Of a stretch of 64,000 nucleotides of DNA, positions 16,599-25,747 are shown piece by piece; the first letter of the stretch is position 1; the number at the start of each line of letters is the position of its first letter. The position numbers were made by a program, and so were the translations under genes. The notes under the pieces were generated by a model, which saw only the letters and a program-made list of their open reading frames with translations, had not been told where the DNA came from and did no database searches. This stretch comes from Caulifigura coniformis. Its GTDB lineage: Bacteria > Planctomycetota > Planctomycetia > Planctomycetales > Planctomycetaceae. The DNA is taken from NCBI RefSeq assembly GCF_007745175.1, contig NZ_CP036271.1, positions 3,298,314 to 3,362,313 of the forward strand. Direction: 5' to 3'.

Positions 16599-18206
16599 CT
16601 ATTCGACCTGGTACTCGGTCGCCAGCGATTCGAAGGCGTCGACATTGTCGTTTGTCAGGCCGGCGGCACGATCGATCTCAATGCTGGCTTCCGTCTTGCC
16701 CGTCAATTCGCGGCCGCTGACTTCGATGCGTCCGTTCTTGTCATACGCATAGGTCACTTCGACGGGCGATCCTGCCGGCAGGTTGGCCGGGAGACCGGTG
16801 ATGCGGAAATCGCCGATCGTGGTGCAGGCGTCGGGATCGCTGGCGTCCCCTTCGAGGACGCACAGGTGCACGCGCGTCTGGTTGGCCGAGTTGGTGACGA
16901 ACTTCTGCGTCACCTTGTGCGGCACCGCCGTGTTCTTGGGGATCATGATGTGGTTGATCTTGCGCGTCTTGTTGGCCGGATCGGTGATCTTGATCCCCAG
17001 CGAGTGGGAGTTGACGTCGGTGGTCGCCACGGAGCGGAGGCGGCTGATGACGGCCTGGGCCAGGCGCGAATCTCCGCCGGTCTGACGGGCTTCGAGGATG
17101 GCTGCGTGAATCGCAGCGCCCTGGGCCACGGCTTCTTCGGGGCTCACATCGCGGGTCGGCGCGACGCCAGTGACTTCCGTGAGCATCGTTTCCACGACCG
17201 GCATGTAGGTCGATCCCCCGACGAGGACGACGGCGTCGAGTTCGCCCTTGTCGACTCCGGCCTGCTGCATGACGAGTTCCGCGGTATCGCGGGTCCGCTG
17301 CATCAGGTCGCCCGTGATCCGTTCGAAATCCTGGCGCGAGATGGAGACGGTCAGGTTCTTGCCGTGGTAGGAGATGTTGATCGGCGTCTGCGACTTGCCC
17401 GAGAGATCGCGCTTGGCCTGCTCGCAGTCGAGCGTGAGCATCATCAGCGATTCCGGATCTTCACGCGGGTCTTCCTTGTGCTTGCGCTGGAACTGCTCGG
17501 CCACGTGGTCGACGACGCGTCGGGTCCAGTCGAGGCCGCCCAGCATGACGTCGCCGTCCGTTGCGAGGACGCGGAAGTTGGTCGGCGTGTAGCGGACGAC
17601 GGTGGCGTCGAACGTGCCGCCGCCGAGGTCGTAGACCATGATGGTCTTTTCCTTGGAGGCGAGGTCCTTGCGGCCCAGTTCTCCCTTGGACCAGGCGTAG
17701 GCGAGCGTCGCAGCGGTCGGCTCGTTGATGATGTCGATGACGTTCAGGCCGGCGATCTTGCCGGCGTCCTGGGTCGCCTTCCGGCGCACGTCGTTGAAGT
17801 AATAGGGGACGGTGATGACCGCGTTGACGACGGTGCCGTCGCCGGCGACTCCACCCCCGGTGGCCTTCAGCGCCGCTTCTGCGTCCTGCTTCAGTTTCTT
17901 CAGGATCAGGGCGGAGATGAATTCCGGCGTGAGCCGCTTTCCCTGGTAGACAACAAAGAAGTCCTTGTTGCCCATCTGGCGCTTGATCGCCTCGATGATG
18001 TTCTTGGGATTCTCGATCGCCATCCGCTCGGGGCTGGGGCCGACGATGACTTTTCCGTCTTCGCCCAGGAGCACGACGGACGGCGTGATCGTCCGTTGTT
18101 CCGAGTTCTGCAGCGCGACAGGGACTCCGTCCGTATTCAGCTGGGCGATCGTCGAGTACGTCGTTCCAAGATCAATCCCGACCGTATTGCCTGGCAGAAT
18201 ATTCAT
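16599..18206 (-). CDS. Lidless Hsp70-family chaperone (DnaK paralogue)
   Basis: A 535-residue Hsp70 homologue. The nucleotide-binding domain is intact: VGIDLGTTYST at 9-19, VITVPYYFNDVRRKATQDAG, INEPTAATLAYAWSKG, VYDLGGGTFDATVV and VVLVGGSTYMPVV. The beta substrate-binding domain follows from about residue 395 (HSLGIKI through GRIEVSGRELTGKTEASIEID), but the chain ends there: the alpha-helical lid and C-terminal tail of DnaK (about 640 residues) are absent. The usual hydrophobic interdomain linker (VLLLD type) reads VATTDV. It is thus a specialised paralogue rather than the housekeeping DnaK. No GrpE or canonical DnaJ is adjacent; a J-like membrane protein gene follows downstream. Confidence 0.85.
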   Translation of the reverse strand: MNILPGNTVGIDLGTTYSTIAQLNTDGVPVALQNSEQRTITPSVVLLGEDGKVIVGPSPERMAIENPKNIIEAIKRQMGNKDFFVVYQGKRLTPEFISALILKKLKQDAEAALKATGGGVAGDGTVVNAVITVPYYFNDVRRKATQDAGKIAGLNVIDIINEPTAATLAYAWSKGELGRKDLASKEKTIMVYDLGGGTFDATVVRYTPTNFRVLATDGDVMLGGLDWTRRVVDHVAEQFQRKHKEDPREDPESLMMLTLDCEQAKRDLSGKSQTPINISYHGKNLTVSISRQDFERITGDLMQRTRDTAELVMQQAGVDKGELDAVVLVGGSTYMPVVETMLTEVTGVAPTRDVSPEEAVAQGAAIHAAILEARQTGGDSRLAQAVISRLRSVATTDVNSHSLGIKITDPANKTRKINHIMIPKNTAVPHKVTQKFVTNSANQTRVHLCVLEGDASDPDACTTIGDFRITGLPANLPAGSPVEVTYAYDKNGRIEVSGRELTGKTEASIEIDRAAGLTNDNVDAFESLATEYQVE

Positions 18207-18793
18207 TCGTGACCTTCTGACTTTGGACGGCTGAAGCGAAGCGGTGAATGGGCGCGGCGGGACAGGGATTCGCCGGGCCGGACGACGTGTTGGGACGTGT
18301 TGGGGAGTGCTCTGGCGGGCTGGGAAGCCCCCATAGAACAGGCATTCTGACCGTGCGCCAGACGGGAATCAAGCAGTCGAACAGGGGCACTTTTCACGCC
18401 TCGGGGCATTCTGGAATCGGCAATCGGCATTTCCGTTGCGAGAGGGGGAATCGGGCGCGTCGTCGGTGGCAACCGGGCAAGAAGAACGGGGCCAGGGGGA
18501 GGGCCGTGTTTCATGCCTGTTCCTCCCTGGTGATTCTGGAACGCTGGCAGCAGAGCCAGGATCGGTCGAATCGGACGCCCCGACTGTGTGGGTTCGGCGT
18601 GTGGCAGGTTGAGAGTGATCGCGGTCATTGTTCCTCCACCATGACGTGGGAGGTTGCGCGCGGCGAGAGCGGGACACTTTCCTCGAAGGACCGTGAGGTT
18701 CGATGATTGCGGGGGGCAGCGTCCGGCTTCAGAATGGATCGTCCACCCTGTGCAGTTCCCCCTGCCTGTGGCGATCCCCACCGAAGGCCTTCC
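18207..18793. other. 587-base intergenic region between divergent genes
   Basis: Separates the Hsp70 gene (minus) and the oxidoreductase gene (plus), so it must hold both promoters. Open frames here show no protein-like composition. I see no CIRCE-type heat-shock palindrome (TTAGCACTC-N9-GAGTGCTAA), tRNA or clear hairpin. Confidence 0.5.
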
Positions 18794-20059
18794 ATGACGT
18801 CCCCGCTTCGCTCCTCCCGCCGCAACTTCCTCAAGCTGTCCGCGGCCGCCTCGACGACGTTTGCCGCACCGCTGATTCTGCCGCGATCGGTCTTCGGGGC
18901 CAACGAGCGAGTTTCCGTCGCGTTTATCGGAGTGGGCAACCAGGGGAACAACAACGTCAAGGACTTCCTGAAACAGGAGATCGCGGTCACGGCGGTCTGC
19001 GAGGTCGATTCGACCCGTGCCGGCGCCGCCGTCGACAACCTGAAGAAGCAGGGGCACGAGGCAGTTCCGTTCGGCGATTACCGGAAGCTGCTCGAGCGGA
19101 AAGACGTCGACGCGGTGGTCATCACGGTTCCCGACCAGTGGCATGCCCGGATGACGATTGACGCCTGTGCCGCCGGGAAGGATGTGTACTGCGAGAAGCC
19201 GCTGTCACTGACCATTCGCGACGGCCGGCGCATGGTGGACGCGGCCCGGAAATACGGGCGGGTCGTCCAGACCGGGTCGCAGCAGCGTTCGGCCAAAGAG
19301 TTTCGACAGGCCTGCGAACTGGTTCGCAGCGGCGCTATCGGCAAGTTGCAGACGGTGCTGGCGGGCATTCCCAGGCCGAATCATCCCGGCGCGCTCGGTC
19401 CCGATTCGGATCCGCCGGCGACGCTCGACTACGAGATGTGGCTCGGGCCCGCGCCTTACCGGCGCTATAACGAGAAGCGGGTCCACTACCACTTCCGCTT
19501 CTGGTGGGATTACTCCGGCGGGCAGATGACGAACTTCGGCGCGCACCATCTGGACATTGCGCAGTGGGCGCTCGACATGGATAACAGCGGTCCGATCGCG
19601 ACCGACGGGACGGCGACGTTCCATCCCGAGAAGCTGCACGAGGTCACCGAGACGTTCCGCATTACCCACACATATGCGAATGGCGTGAAAGTGATCGCCG
19701 GCCAGCAGCAGAAAGACATTCCGACCGGCTGCACGTTCATCGGCGACAAGGGGAAGATCTACGTCACGCGCGGCGAGCTGGTGGCCGAGCCGGAGATCCT
19801 CAATTCCGAGGTGACGGTGAAGCTCTACGATAGCAGCAACCACCACCGGAACTGGCTCGACTGCATCAAGAGCCGGGAGAAGCCGATCTGTGACGTCGAG
19901 ATCGGTCACCGTTCGGCCACGGTGTGCCACCTGGGAAGCATCGTCTGCCGGCTCGGCCGCGGCATCCAGTGGGATCCGAGGACCGAGCAGGTGATCGGCG
20001 ACACGGAGGCGCAGGCCATGACGGATCGGCCGTACCGCAAGCCGTGGACGCAGGCCTGA
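18794..20059 (+). CDS. Gfo/Idh/MocA-family oxidoreductase, exported
   Basis: A 421-residue NAD(P)-dependent oxidoreductase with a signal-like leader (SSRRNFLKLSAAASTTFAAPLILP), an RR-x-F-L-K twin-arginine motif typical of planctomycete members. The Rossmann motif is VAFIGVGNQGNNN; the second hallmark is YCEKPLSLTIRDGRRMVDAARKYGRVVQTGSQQR, where the EKP lysine is the family's catalytic or cofactor-binding residue. WWDYSGGQMTNFGAHHLDIAQWALDMD carries the conserved histidines. The ATG at 18794 was chosen because it opens the leader directly. Substrate unknown, likely a sugar or inositol. The next gene starts seven bases downstream. Confidence 0.87.
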   Translation: MTSPLRSSRRNFLKLSAAASTTFAAPLILPRSVFGANERVSVAFIGVGNQGNNNVKDFLKQEIAVTAVCEVDSTRAGAAVDNLKKQGHEAVPFGDYRKLLERKDVDAVVITVPDQWHARMTIDACAAGKDVYCEKPLSLTIRDGRRMVDAARKYGRVVQTGSQQRSAKEFRQACELVRSGAIGKLQTVLAGIPRPNHPGALGPDSDPPATLDYEMWLGPAPYRRYNEKRVHYHFRFWWDYSGGQMTNFGAHHLDIAQWALDMDNSGPIATDGTATFHPEKLHEVTETFRITHTYANGVKVIAGQQQKDIPTGCTFIGDKGKIYVTRGELVAEPEILNSEVTVKLYDSSNHHRNWLDCIKSREKPICDVEIGHRSATVCHLGSIVCRLGRGIQWDPRTEQVIGDTEAQAMTDRPYRKPWTQA

Positions 20060-20066
20060 GTCCGCG

Positions 20067-20792
20067 ATGCTTCCGCCGATCGTGATCGAGACCTTTCCGC
20101 CGAATCGCCTGGGATGGCTGGAGGTCATCCGGCCTACGATCGACGATTCAATGCTGCGTGAAATCGCAGAGGGGGACTACGGCGATCGGGCTGACGAGCA
20201 TCAGGCGGCTCTGCGGCCCATCCGGGATCATGGTCGACTGCCGGAACGATTTGAGTGGGTGCCCGGCGAGGTGCTGGAACTCATTCGATATTCCGACCCG
20301 ACTGACCTGTCGTGGAAACCGGGACGGAGCGGCCTCGAAGGTCAGCGCATGCGGGGCTTTGCCTGCGCGGCCCTGCTCGCGACGGAGATTGAGCTTGGAG
20401 ATTTGGACGAGACGTCACTCGCTCAAGGCCTGCGCTGTGAGATGGACCTCGGTGGAAGCGAACACCGGGCGTTGGCCGGGTTTCTGACGTATGCGATTGA
20501 GCGCGTTCCGACAGACTTTCCGTGGTTGGCCGCCAGCGGATTGCTCCTCGCGGCGCTGAGGACCGGCGAGTCCGAAGTCGCCGGGGGCGCCGTGCGAGCG
20601 CTTGCTGAGTGGATTGAGACCGACGAGCAGGTGGCCGAGGCGCTTCATGCGGAACGTGAATACCACTCCTTTGGCCACGAGCAGGGTTACTATCTCGAAC
20701 TCGGGCAGGAGATGCGGTTGCGCGCGGCACGTCAGTCTCACGCCGACCTGCAATCGATCCTCTTCAAAGTCGCTGCTCAACTCGAGGAGTGA
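20067..20792 (+). CDS. Hypothetical protein, mostly helical
   Basis: A 241-residue protein that I cannot assign. It has no signal peptide, membrane segment or metal motif. The centre and C-terminal half are alanine/leucine-rich and helical (GFACAALLATEIELGDLDE, FPWLAASGLLLAALRTGESEVAGGAVRALAEWIETDEQVAEAL), reminiscent of a helical-repeat or immunity-type protein. It starts seven bases after the oxidoreductase, so it is probably co-transcribed, though the composition suggests no metabolic link. Confidence 0.7.
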   Translation: MLPPIVIETFPPNRLGWLEVIRPTIDDSMLREIAEGDYGDRADEHQAALRPIRDHGRLPERFEWVPGEVLELIRYSDPTDLSWKPGRSGLEGQRMRGFACAALLATEIELGDLDETSLAQGLRCEMDLGGSEHRALAGFLTYAIERVPTDFPWLAASGLLLAALRTGESEVAGGAVRALAEWIETDEQVAEALHAEREYHSFGHEQGYYLELGQEMRLRAARQSHADLQSILFKVAAQLEE

Positions 20793-20813
20793 TCGGAGAG
20801 CGATGAGAACCGG

Positions 20814-21104
20814 TTACCGGTTGCGCGGATAGTTGGACGGGTGGGCGTGGGACATGTCCACGCTTCCTGGCCCTGAGCTGCCGGTCGAACGACTGCTGGC
20901 GACCATGGCGATGCACCAGGCGACGGAGGCGACAGCAAACACCAGGAGGACGATCAACGACGAACAGTTGATGTCCGGGTCCTTCTCGATCTGGATCGGT
21001 GGAACGGTCGGCAGCTCTTCGCTGTCCGGCGCGCCATGATCCCCCAAGCCGTCCTTGAACATTGCCGAGCCCTCTACGAACTCCGGGCGTCCGGGGAGCG
21101 GCAT
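20814..21104 (-). CDS. Small single-pass membrane protein, start uncertain
   Basis: About 96 residues with an acidic segment (FKDGLGDHGAPDSEELPTVPPIQIEKDPDI), then one membrane helix (CSSLIVLLVFAVASVAWCIAMVA) and a short Ser/Gly/His tail. The codon pattern of this part looks like real coding sequence. The frame stays open upstream into the S15 hydrolase gene, so the start is not fixed; ATG 21104 is a cautious choice and ATG 21062 is possible. It follows the hydrolase on the same strand. Function unknown. Confidence 0.45.
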   Translation of the reverse strand: MPLPGRPEFVEGSAMFKDGLGDHGAPDSEELPTVPPIQIEKDPDINCSSLIVLLVFAVASVAWCIAMVASSRSTGSSGPGSVDMSHAHPSNYPRNR

Positions 21105-21321
21105 CGGTCGCGGAAGCGACCAGCCCGTGCCGTCCCTTTCGACCTGCGGGAAGTTTACCGGCGGTTCCAATCCAGTGTGAAGACCAGTCGGCCCGGCTTC
21201 TTCCCGTGTTGGCAGCGTGGGTCTCCGAAATGGAGGCGCGCGATCGTTCTGAGAAACCGGGCTGATCGAGGTCGTACAGCCGGCTGACGCCGGCCGCTCG
21301 CCGGACCAATTTGAGTTCGCG

Positions 21322-23403
21322 TCAGCCGCCGTCCACCACTCGACTCGGCTGGAGCCACACCTTGTCGGCCTCGGGGAGCGAGGATGGGATTTCGGCGTTG
21401 TTTGGCTCAACGACCGGCAGAACGACCGAACTGCCGTGTTCTTTTCCATCGTGGAGGATTCGCACGTCGAACCCGCCCGGGAGCGTCTGAAAGCCCCACG
21501 GCCACGCGTTGCTCCCGCCGCCCGGTCCGGAAATCGTCAGGCGGATGCGAGATCCGGGTCGGAAGACATGCGCGAACGGGAAGAGTTCGATCCGCAGCTT
21601 CGTGGGTTCGCCGGGAGCGACCTTACGGACCGCTTCGGCGGTGTGCAGATGGTGCGGCCGAAGCGGCGTTGACGCCTTCTCATTGAGCAGACGATGGCTG
21701 GCGCGAAGCCACCCGCTCTGGATCAGCATTTCCTGGCCATCGGGGCGCACTTCGGAGAGCGTCGCCTGCAGGTCGACATCATCCGCCGCGATGGCGATCT
21801 CGAGATCGACGGAGCCTGGGCCGGCCATCACTGTCTGTCGCGTCAGCGCGGCGGAGGTGAACGTCGATCGATCCTGGGAGGGGGCGGTCCAACTCCCTGG
21901 CCTGACGTCGTAGTGAAATGTACTGGCACGGTCCGGCTGGTCGGCGTCGTCGGCCGAGAGATCGACGCCGAGTTCGAAGTGCTGGCCATCTCCTGACGAA
22001 ACGAAGCGAGGTTGCGTGAACCGGCCGCGGACGTTTCCCTTTGCATCCGATTCCAGCAGAGCGACGAAGCGGTCCTTCGATTCGTATCGGGCGATTTTTT
22101 CGGGGTGTTCGTCGTCGAGATAGACGTCGAGAAACTCGACGATCTCCTCCCAGACCGCCCCTGACCAATACTGGTGGAAGCCATTCACTCCGACGAGGCG
22201 GACGGGCGTCGACTTCGGGAACCGCTCGAACAGTGCGGCGGGTCGACCGCCGCACTGCGCATCCTGCCACGAAACAATCTGGAGCGTCGGAACCGTGATG
22301 CGGCCGACAAGCTCCTCGGCGGACCGGCTTTGCCAATAGTCGCCGTGAAACGGATGAGACCTGACCGTTTCGACCGTATTGACGTTCTGCCCGCGAAGAG
22401 CCTGGTTCAGCGCGGCGATCGGGTCGTGCTGGACGAGGGCGTTCACTTCCTTCCGCTTCGTCGGCCATGCGTTCTCAATGTCGCGGCCGCCCGGCCAGAG
22501 GAGGCCGAACCCCGTGTTTGGAATTCCGCCCGGATAGAAGACGTCGCGATAGAAGTCTCCAACGACCGAGCCGGCGACGATCGCATCGAGCGAGGGGGGC
22601 TGCGTGGCCGCGACATACAGCTGAGTCAGACCCGGCCAGGACTGGTCGCCGAGCGCGACGTCATCGACCCAGGGCTGGGCCGCGAACGTTTCGATGACGT
22701 CGTAGCCGTCCAGCCAGGTGAGCGGCTCCATGAGATCGAAGGCCCCTCCCGAGCAGCCGCTGCCGCGCATGTTGACGCCGGCGACGGCATAGCCCAGCGC
22801 AGAGAACTTCTCGAAGGGCTGGTTCTGGTGGACGTCGGGCGTCTTGAGGCCAGGTTGATAGCCCGAGTAGGTGATCAGCAGATCGTAAGGGCCGGCGCCA
22901 TGAATCTCTGGATCGGGGAGGACGACGCGGTAGCAGAGCAACGTGCCGTCGCGGACGGTGAGATAGCCCTGCGTCGGCTCGAGTTTCTGGGCCCTGTAGA
23001 AGTTCGGGGCCGGGTGCTCGTCCCGGCGCAGAACCCACACCGGGAATGGAGCATCGACCCCTTCGACCTCGACCCGATAACCGTCTCCCGGCACCATGTT
23101 GCGAACGATGAGTCCGCCCAGTCGGTCCGTGGAGGCCGAAAGCATTTCTCCCTGCGGACCAAGGACGGTCACCGACGATCCGGGCCGGGAGTGGATGACG
23201 TGAATCTGTTCGACGCTGCCGCGAACGACGAGTTCAGCCGCCGGGAGTGGCGGGGCGGCGGCGGGTTTGTTCTGCGACGCCGTGGCGGCATCCGCTGAAA
23301 ATGAGCGATTCGGTCCGAGAATGCCGAAACCTGCGACCAGAAGCAGGATGGAAACCGGGGCATTCCGCCAACCAGTTGCGACTCTCTCGGGAGCGATGGG
23401 CAC
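21322..23403 (-). CDS. CocE/NonD (S15-like) alpha/beta hydrolase, exported
   Basis: A 693-residue hydrolase of the X-Pro dipeptidyl-peptidase/cocaine-esterase type. An N-terminal hydrophobic leader (SILLLVAGFGILG) suggests export. The hydrolase core includes YDLLITYSGYQPG, GYAVAGVNMRGSGCSGGAFD (the family's Tyr/Gly-rich loop) and the nucleophile elbow GDQSWPGLTQ. Later segments QIVSWQDAQCGG and GVNGFHQYWS probably supply the Asp and His of the triad. A beta-sandwich C-terminal domain (GSRIRLTISGPGG near the end) matches the PepX_C type. The nucleophile motif has Asp where G-x-S-x-x-G has its first Gly. Start: GTG 23403 after GGAGACCGAAGAA; the earlier GTG at 23463 lies inside a hairpin. Confidence 0.78.
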   Translation of the reverse strand: MPIAPERVATGWRNAPVSILLLVAGFGILGPNRSFSADAATASQNKPAAAPPLPAAELVVRGSVEQIHVIHSRPGSSVTVLGPQGEMLSASTDRLGGLIVRNMVPGDGYRVEVEGVDAPFPVWVLRRDEHPAPNFYRAQKLEPTQGYLTVRDGTLLCYRVVLPDPEIHGAGPYDLLITYSGYQPGLKTPDVHQNQPFEKFSALGYAVAGVNMRGSGCSGGAFDLMEPLTWLDGYDVIETFAAQPWVDDVALGDQSWPGLTQLYVAATQPPSLDAIVAGSVVGDFYRDVFYPGGIPNTGFGLLWPGGRDIENAWPTKRKEVNALVQHDPIAALNQALRGQNVNTVETVRSHPFHGDYWQSRSAEELVGRITVPTLQIVSWQDAQCGGRPAALFERFPKSTPVRLVGVNGFHQYWSGAVWEEIVEFLDVYLDDEHPEKIARYESKDRFVALLESDAKGNVRGRFTQPRFVSSGDGQHFELGVDLSADDADQPDRASTFHYDVRPGSWTAPSQDRSTFTSAALTRQTVMAGPGSVDLEIAIAADDVDLQATLSEVRPDGQEMLIQSGWLRASHRLLNEKASTPLRPHHLHTAEAVRKVAPGEPTKLRIELFPFAHVFRPGSRIRLTISGPGGGSNAWPWGFQTLPGGFDVRILHDGKEHGSSVVLPVVEPNNAEIPSSLPEADKVWLQPSRVVDGG

Positions 23404-23440
23404 TTCTTCGGTCTCCGCGTGATGAGGAGACCCACGGTAC

Positions 23441-23473
23441 GCGGTGATCGGGGGGACTGCCACCGATCACCGC
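23441..23473 (-). terminator. Hairpin between the NHL protein and S15 hydrolase genes
   Basis: GCGGTGATCGG (23441-23451) and CCGATCACCGC (23463-23473) form a perfect 11-base stem with an 11-base loop. It lies 51 bases beyond the NHL gene stop and before the hydrolase start on the same strand. There is no U-tract, so it may be a terminator, processing site or protein-binding palindrome. Confidence 0.5.
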
Positions 23474-23523
23474 GATTCCGGGATGAAGTCGCTTTGAGAG
23501 TTCTAGCGATGAGCGCTGGGATT

Positions 23524-25503
23524 TCAGCGCAGTTTCGCCGGCGGTGGGGCAAGTCCCACGAAGATCACGATGCCGTCGCCGCCCGGATTGGAGGTGATGT
23601 CGGTGCGGAAACGCGGCTTCCAGTTGTTGCAGGTCCAGACGTTCCCGGCCTGGTCGATCGACAGGCCGGTCTGGCGCATGAGCGGTGCATAGCTCGGTTC
23701 CGAGTTCTTGCCGTAGAGCGGCGTGCCATTGGCCAGCAGCACTTCGCTGCCCGCGGAGGGGAGGGTGTAGCCGGTGTCGGGCGAGAGAGGGTCGCCGAGG
23801 GTCTTTCCGGGAGGCCAGCCTGCGGGATTGGCGCCGCACAACCTGGAAACGCGTCCCTGCGTGAAGTTGCTGTCGAGTTCCAACGGGCCGAAGTTGGCGA
23901 CCCAGATGTTGTCCTCGCCGTCGACGGTGATGCCCCAGGGATGGAACACGCCCCCGTCGCCGCTGAACGCACCGATCTGCGTGCCATCAGGGCTGTAGGC
24001 ATACACCGTGCTGTCCCCCTGCGACGAGAACCAGGCGTTTCCGGCGGAATCGACGATGATCGCCTTCAAGGCATTCCCGACGAAATGAATGAAATCGAGC
24101 TCAGCCTCGCCCTCGCCGTTCAAGTGGAACTTGCCCACGGCGCTGGGGTGCTCGCCGAGGATGCCTCCGCTGGCGGTGACCCAGGCGCTGCCATCGGGCG
24201 CGATCGCCATGCCGAAGGGCTGACTTCCGGGATAGAGTTCGACACCGCTCGACTGGCAGGGATCACCGCCCGGGAAGACGAACACGCTGTCATTGCCGAG
24301 GCTCGAGATCCAGATGTTTCCCTGGTCGTCGGACTGGATGCCCTGACCCCGAACGGGGCCGCCCTGATATGCGTCTTTCGGCGAGACGGCTTTCCCCGTC
24401 GTCAGGAACTGCGAGACGCTGCCATTTCCCTCCTCGGTGGGATTGTCGCCGCCCCATCCGAAGTTGCTGAACCAGGCGCTTCCGAAGGGATCGATGGTCA
24501 CTCCCAGGCCGACTCCCAGAATGCCGCCACCGCTGAGAGGCGACTTCGGAGTATTGCTCTTCCCGTCGGACGGCTCGCCGTTGGGCTTCAGGACCATGAC
24601 GTGCTTCGCGGACTGAGTGCCTCCCTGGACGACGTTGTTGGCGATCCAGGCGTTGCCATCAGTGTCGAAGGCGATGGCGGCCGGGCCGCCGAACATGTAC
24701 CGGTTGCTGCCGGAGTCGTTGACCTTCACGGCGACAGTCCACGCGTCGGGCATGCCGAAGAGCCCTGAGTAATAGGAACTGTCGATGAGTGTGAGCGCGA
24801 AGATCAACTCGACGTTCTTTCCGGGATCGCGCGCGAGATTGGCCAACGCGACGGCGGTATTTTCAGGGGCCGTACCGCCTTCGGGCGTCGTCAGTCCAAA
24901 GAAGGTCGAACGGACAAGGGAATAGGAGACGCACGCCGCCATCAGGTTGCCGAGCGAGCGGGTCAGACGCAGCGAATTCGTTTCATCGGCATTGGGCGAC
25001 TTCTGCAGGACCCTGGACGACTCGCCCGTCTCGGGGGAGGCGATGTTGTTGCTCATCCCGGCCGCGATCCGCAGTCCGAATGAATTTCCCGAGATCACGC
25101 CCGTCCGGTAGAACTGGGCCATGGAATAGCTGGCAGCGACGGTGGTGAGTTCGTTGACCGTCGCCCTGGAGGGGAGGTCGGGGCCGAGAATTGTCACGAG
25201 CAGGGCGCCGTCGCCGACGTCTGCGGTCACGAAGAAGATGCTGGATGACGTTTTCGATGGGGTCGAGATCGTGAATTTTCCTGACCTGTCCGTGGTTGCT
25301 TCGCCGACAACTGTCGGCGCGCCAGTCGTCGCCTCATAGAGGGTGACCGCCACCTCGGACAGCGGCGTTGAACGTCGCCCTTCTCCCGACTGAACGGTTC
25401 CCCGCAGCGTGGCGGCTTCGACGGAGGAAGCCGCACACAATGCCAGGACGAGCGAGGCAAGAGAGAGCTGGACGGGAGTCGCGATACAGGAAGAGTTCGG
25501 CAT
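23524..25503 (-). CDS. Secreted NHL/SMP-30-type beta-propeller protein
   Basis: A 659-residue exported protein. The ATG at 25503 opens a signal peptide (LSLASLVLALCAASSVEA). A carboxypeptidase-regulatory-like beta domain follows (LRGTVQSGEGRRSTPLSEVAVTLYEATTG, DRSGKFTISTPS). The second half is a propeller of repeated blades with a G-N-x-W-I/F core: FDTDGNAWIANN, IDPFGSAWFSNFG, SDDQGNIWISSLG, IAPDGSAWVTASG, VDSAGNAWFSSQG, VDGEDNIWVANFG and IDQAGNVWTCNN. Such propellers resemble virginiamycin B lyase or SMP-30, but no active-site set can be recognised, so a binding or scaffold role is equally possible. Confidence 0.8.
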   Translation of the reverse strand: MPNSSCIATPVQLSLASLVLALCAASSVEAATLRGTVQSGEGRRSTPLSEVAVTLYEATTGAPTVVGEATTDRSGKFTISTPSKTSSSIFFVTADVGDGALLVTILGPDLPSRATVNELTTVAASYSMAQFYRTGVISGNSFGLRIAAGMSNNIASPETGESSRVLQKSPNADETNSLRLTRSLGNLMAACVSYSLVRSTFFGLTTPEGGTAPENTAVALANLARDPGKNVELIFALTLIDSSYYSGLFGMPDAWTVAVKVNDSGSNRYMFGGPAAIAFDTDGNAWIANNVVQGGTQSAKHVMVLKPNGEPSDGKSNTPKSPLSGGGILGVGLGVTIDPFGSAWFSNFGWGGDNPTEEGNGSVSQFLTTGKAVSPKDAYQGGPVRGQGIQSDDQGNIWISSLGNDSVFVFPGGDPCQSSGVELYPGSQPFGMAIAPDGSAWVTASGGILGEHPSAVGKFHLNGEGEAELDFIHFVGNALKAIIVDSAGNAWFSSQGDSTVYAYSPDGTQIGAFSGDGGVFHPWGITVDGEDNIWVANFGPLELDSNFTQGRVSRLCGANPAGWPPGKTLGDPLSPDTGYTLPSAGSEVLLANGTPLYGKNSEPSYAPLMRQTGLSIDQAGNVWTCNNWKPRFRTDITSNPGGDGIVIFVGLAPPPAKLR

Positions 25504-25747
25504 GGAGCAGGACTTCTTGAAGAACAGGGACTTGCCCACCCTGTTTCCGGTCCGACGGACGATCGTCGGCCGCGCCGACATCCGCACTTCAGAAACAAGA
25601 CATTGCAGTGAAACTCTACGGCAGAAAAACAGGGAAAGCCCTGGCGAGTTGCCCGGTTCCTGAGATGTTGCCCGGACGCATCAGCGATGCGTCGATATCG
25701 TCAGATTGTGTACCCCATTTGGCGGAGCGGGGCAGAGCTTCAGACGC

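Noticed and set aside
16866-18212. 448-residue plus-strand frame opposite the Hsp70 gene
   Set aside because: Antisense to conserved Hsp70 motifs; no domain of its own.
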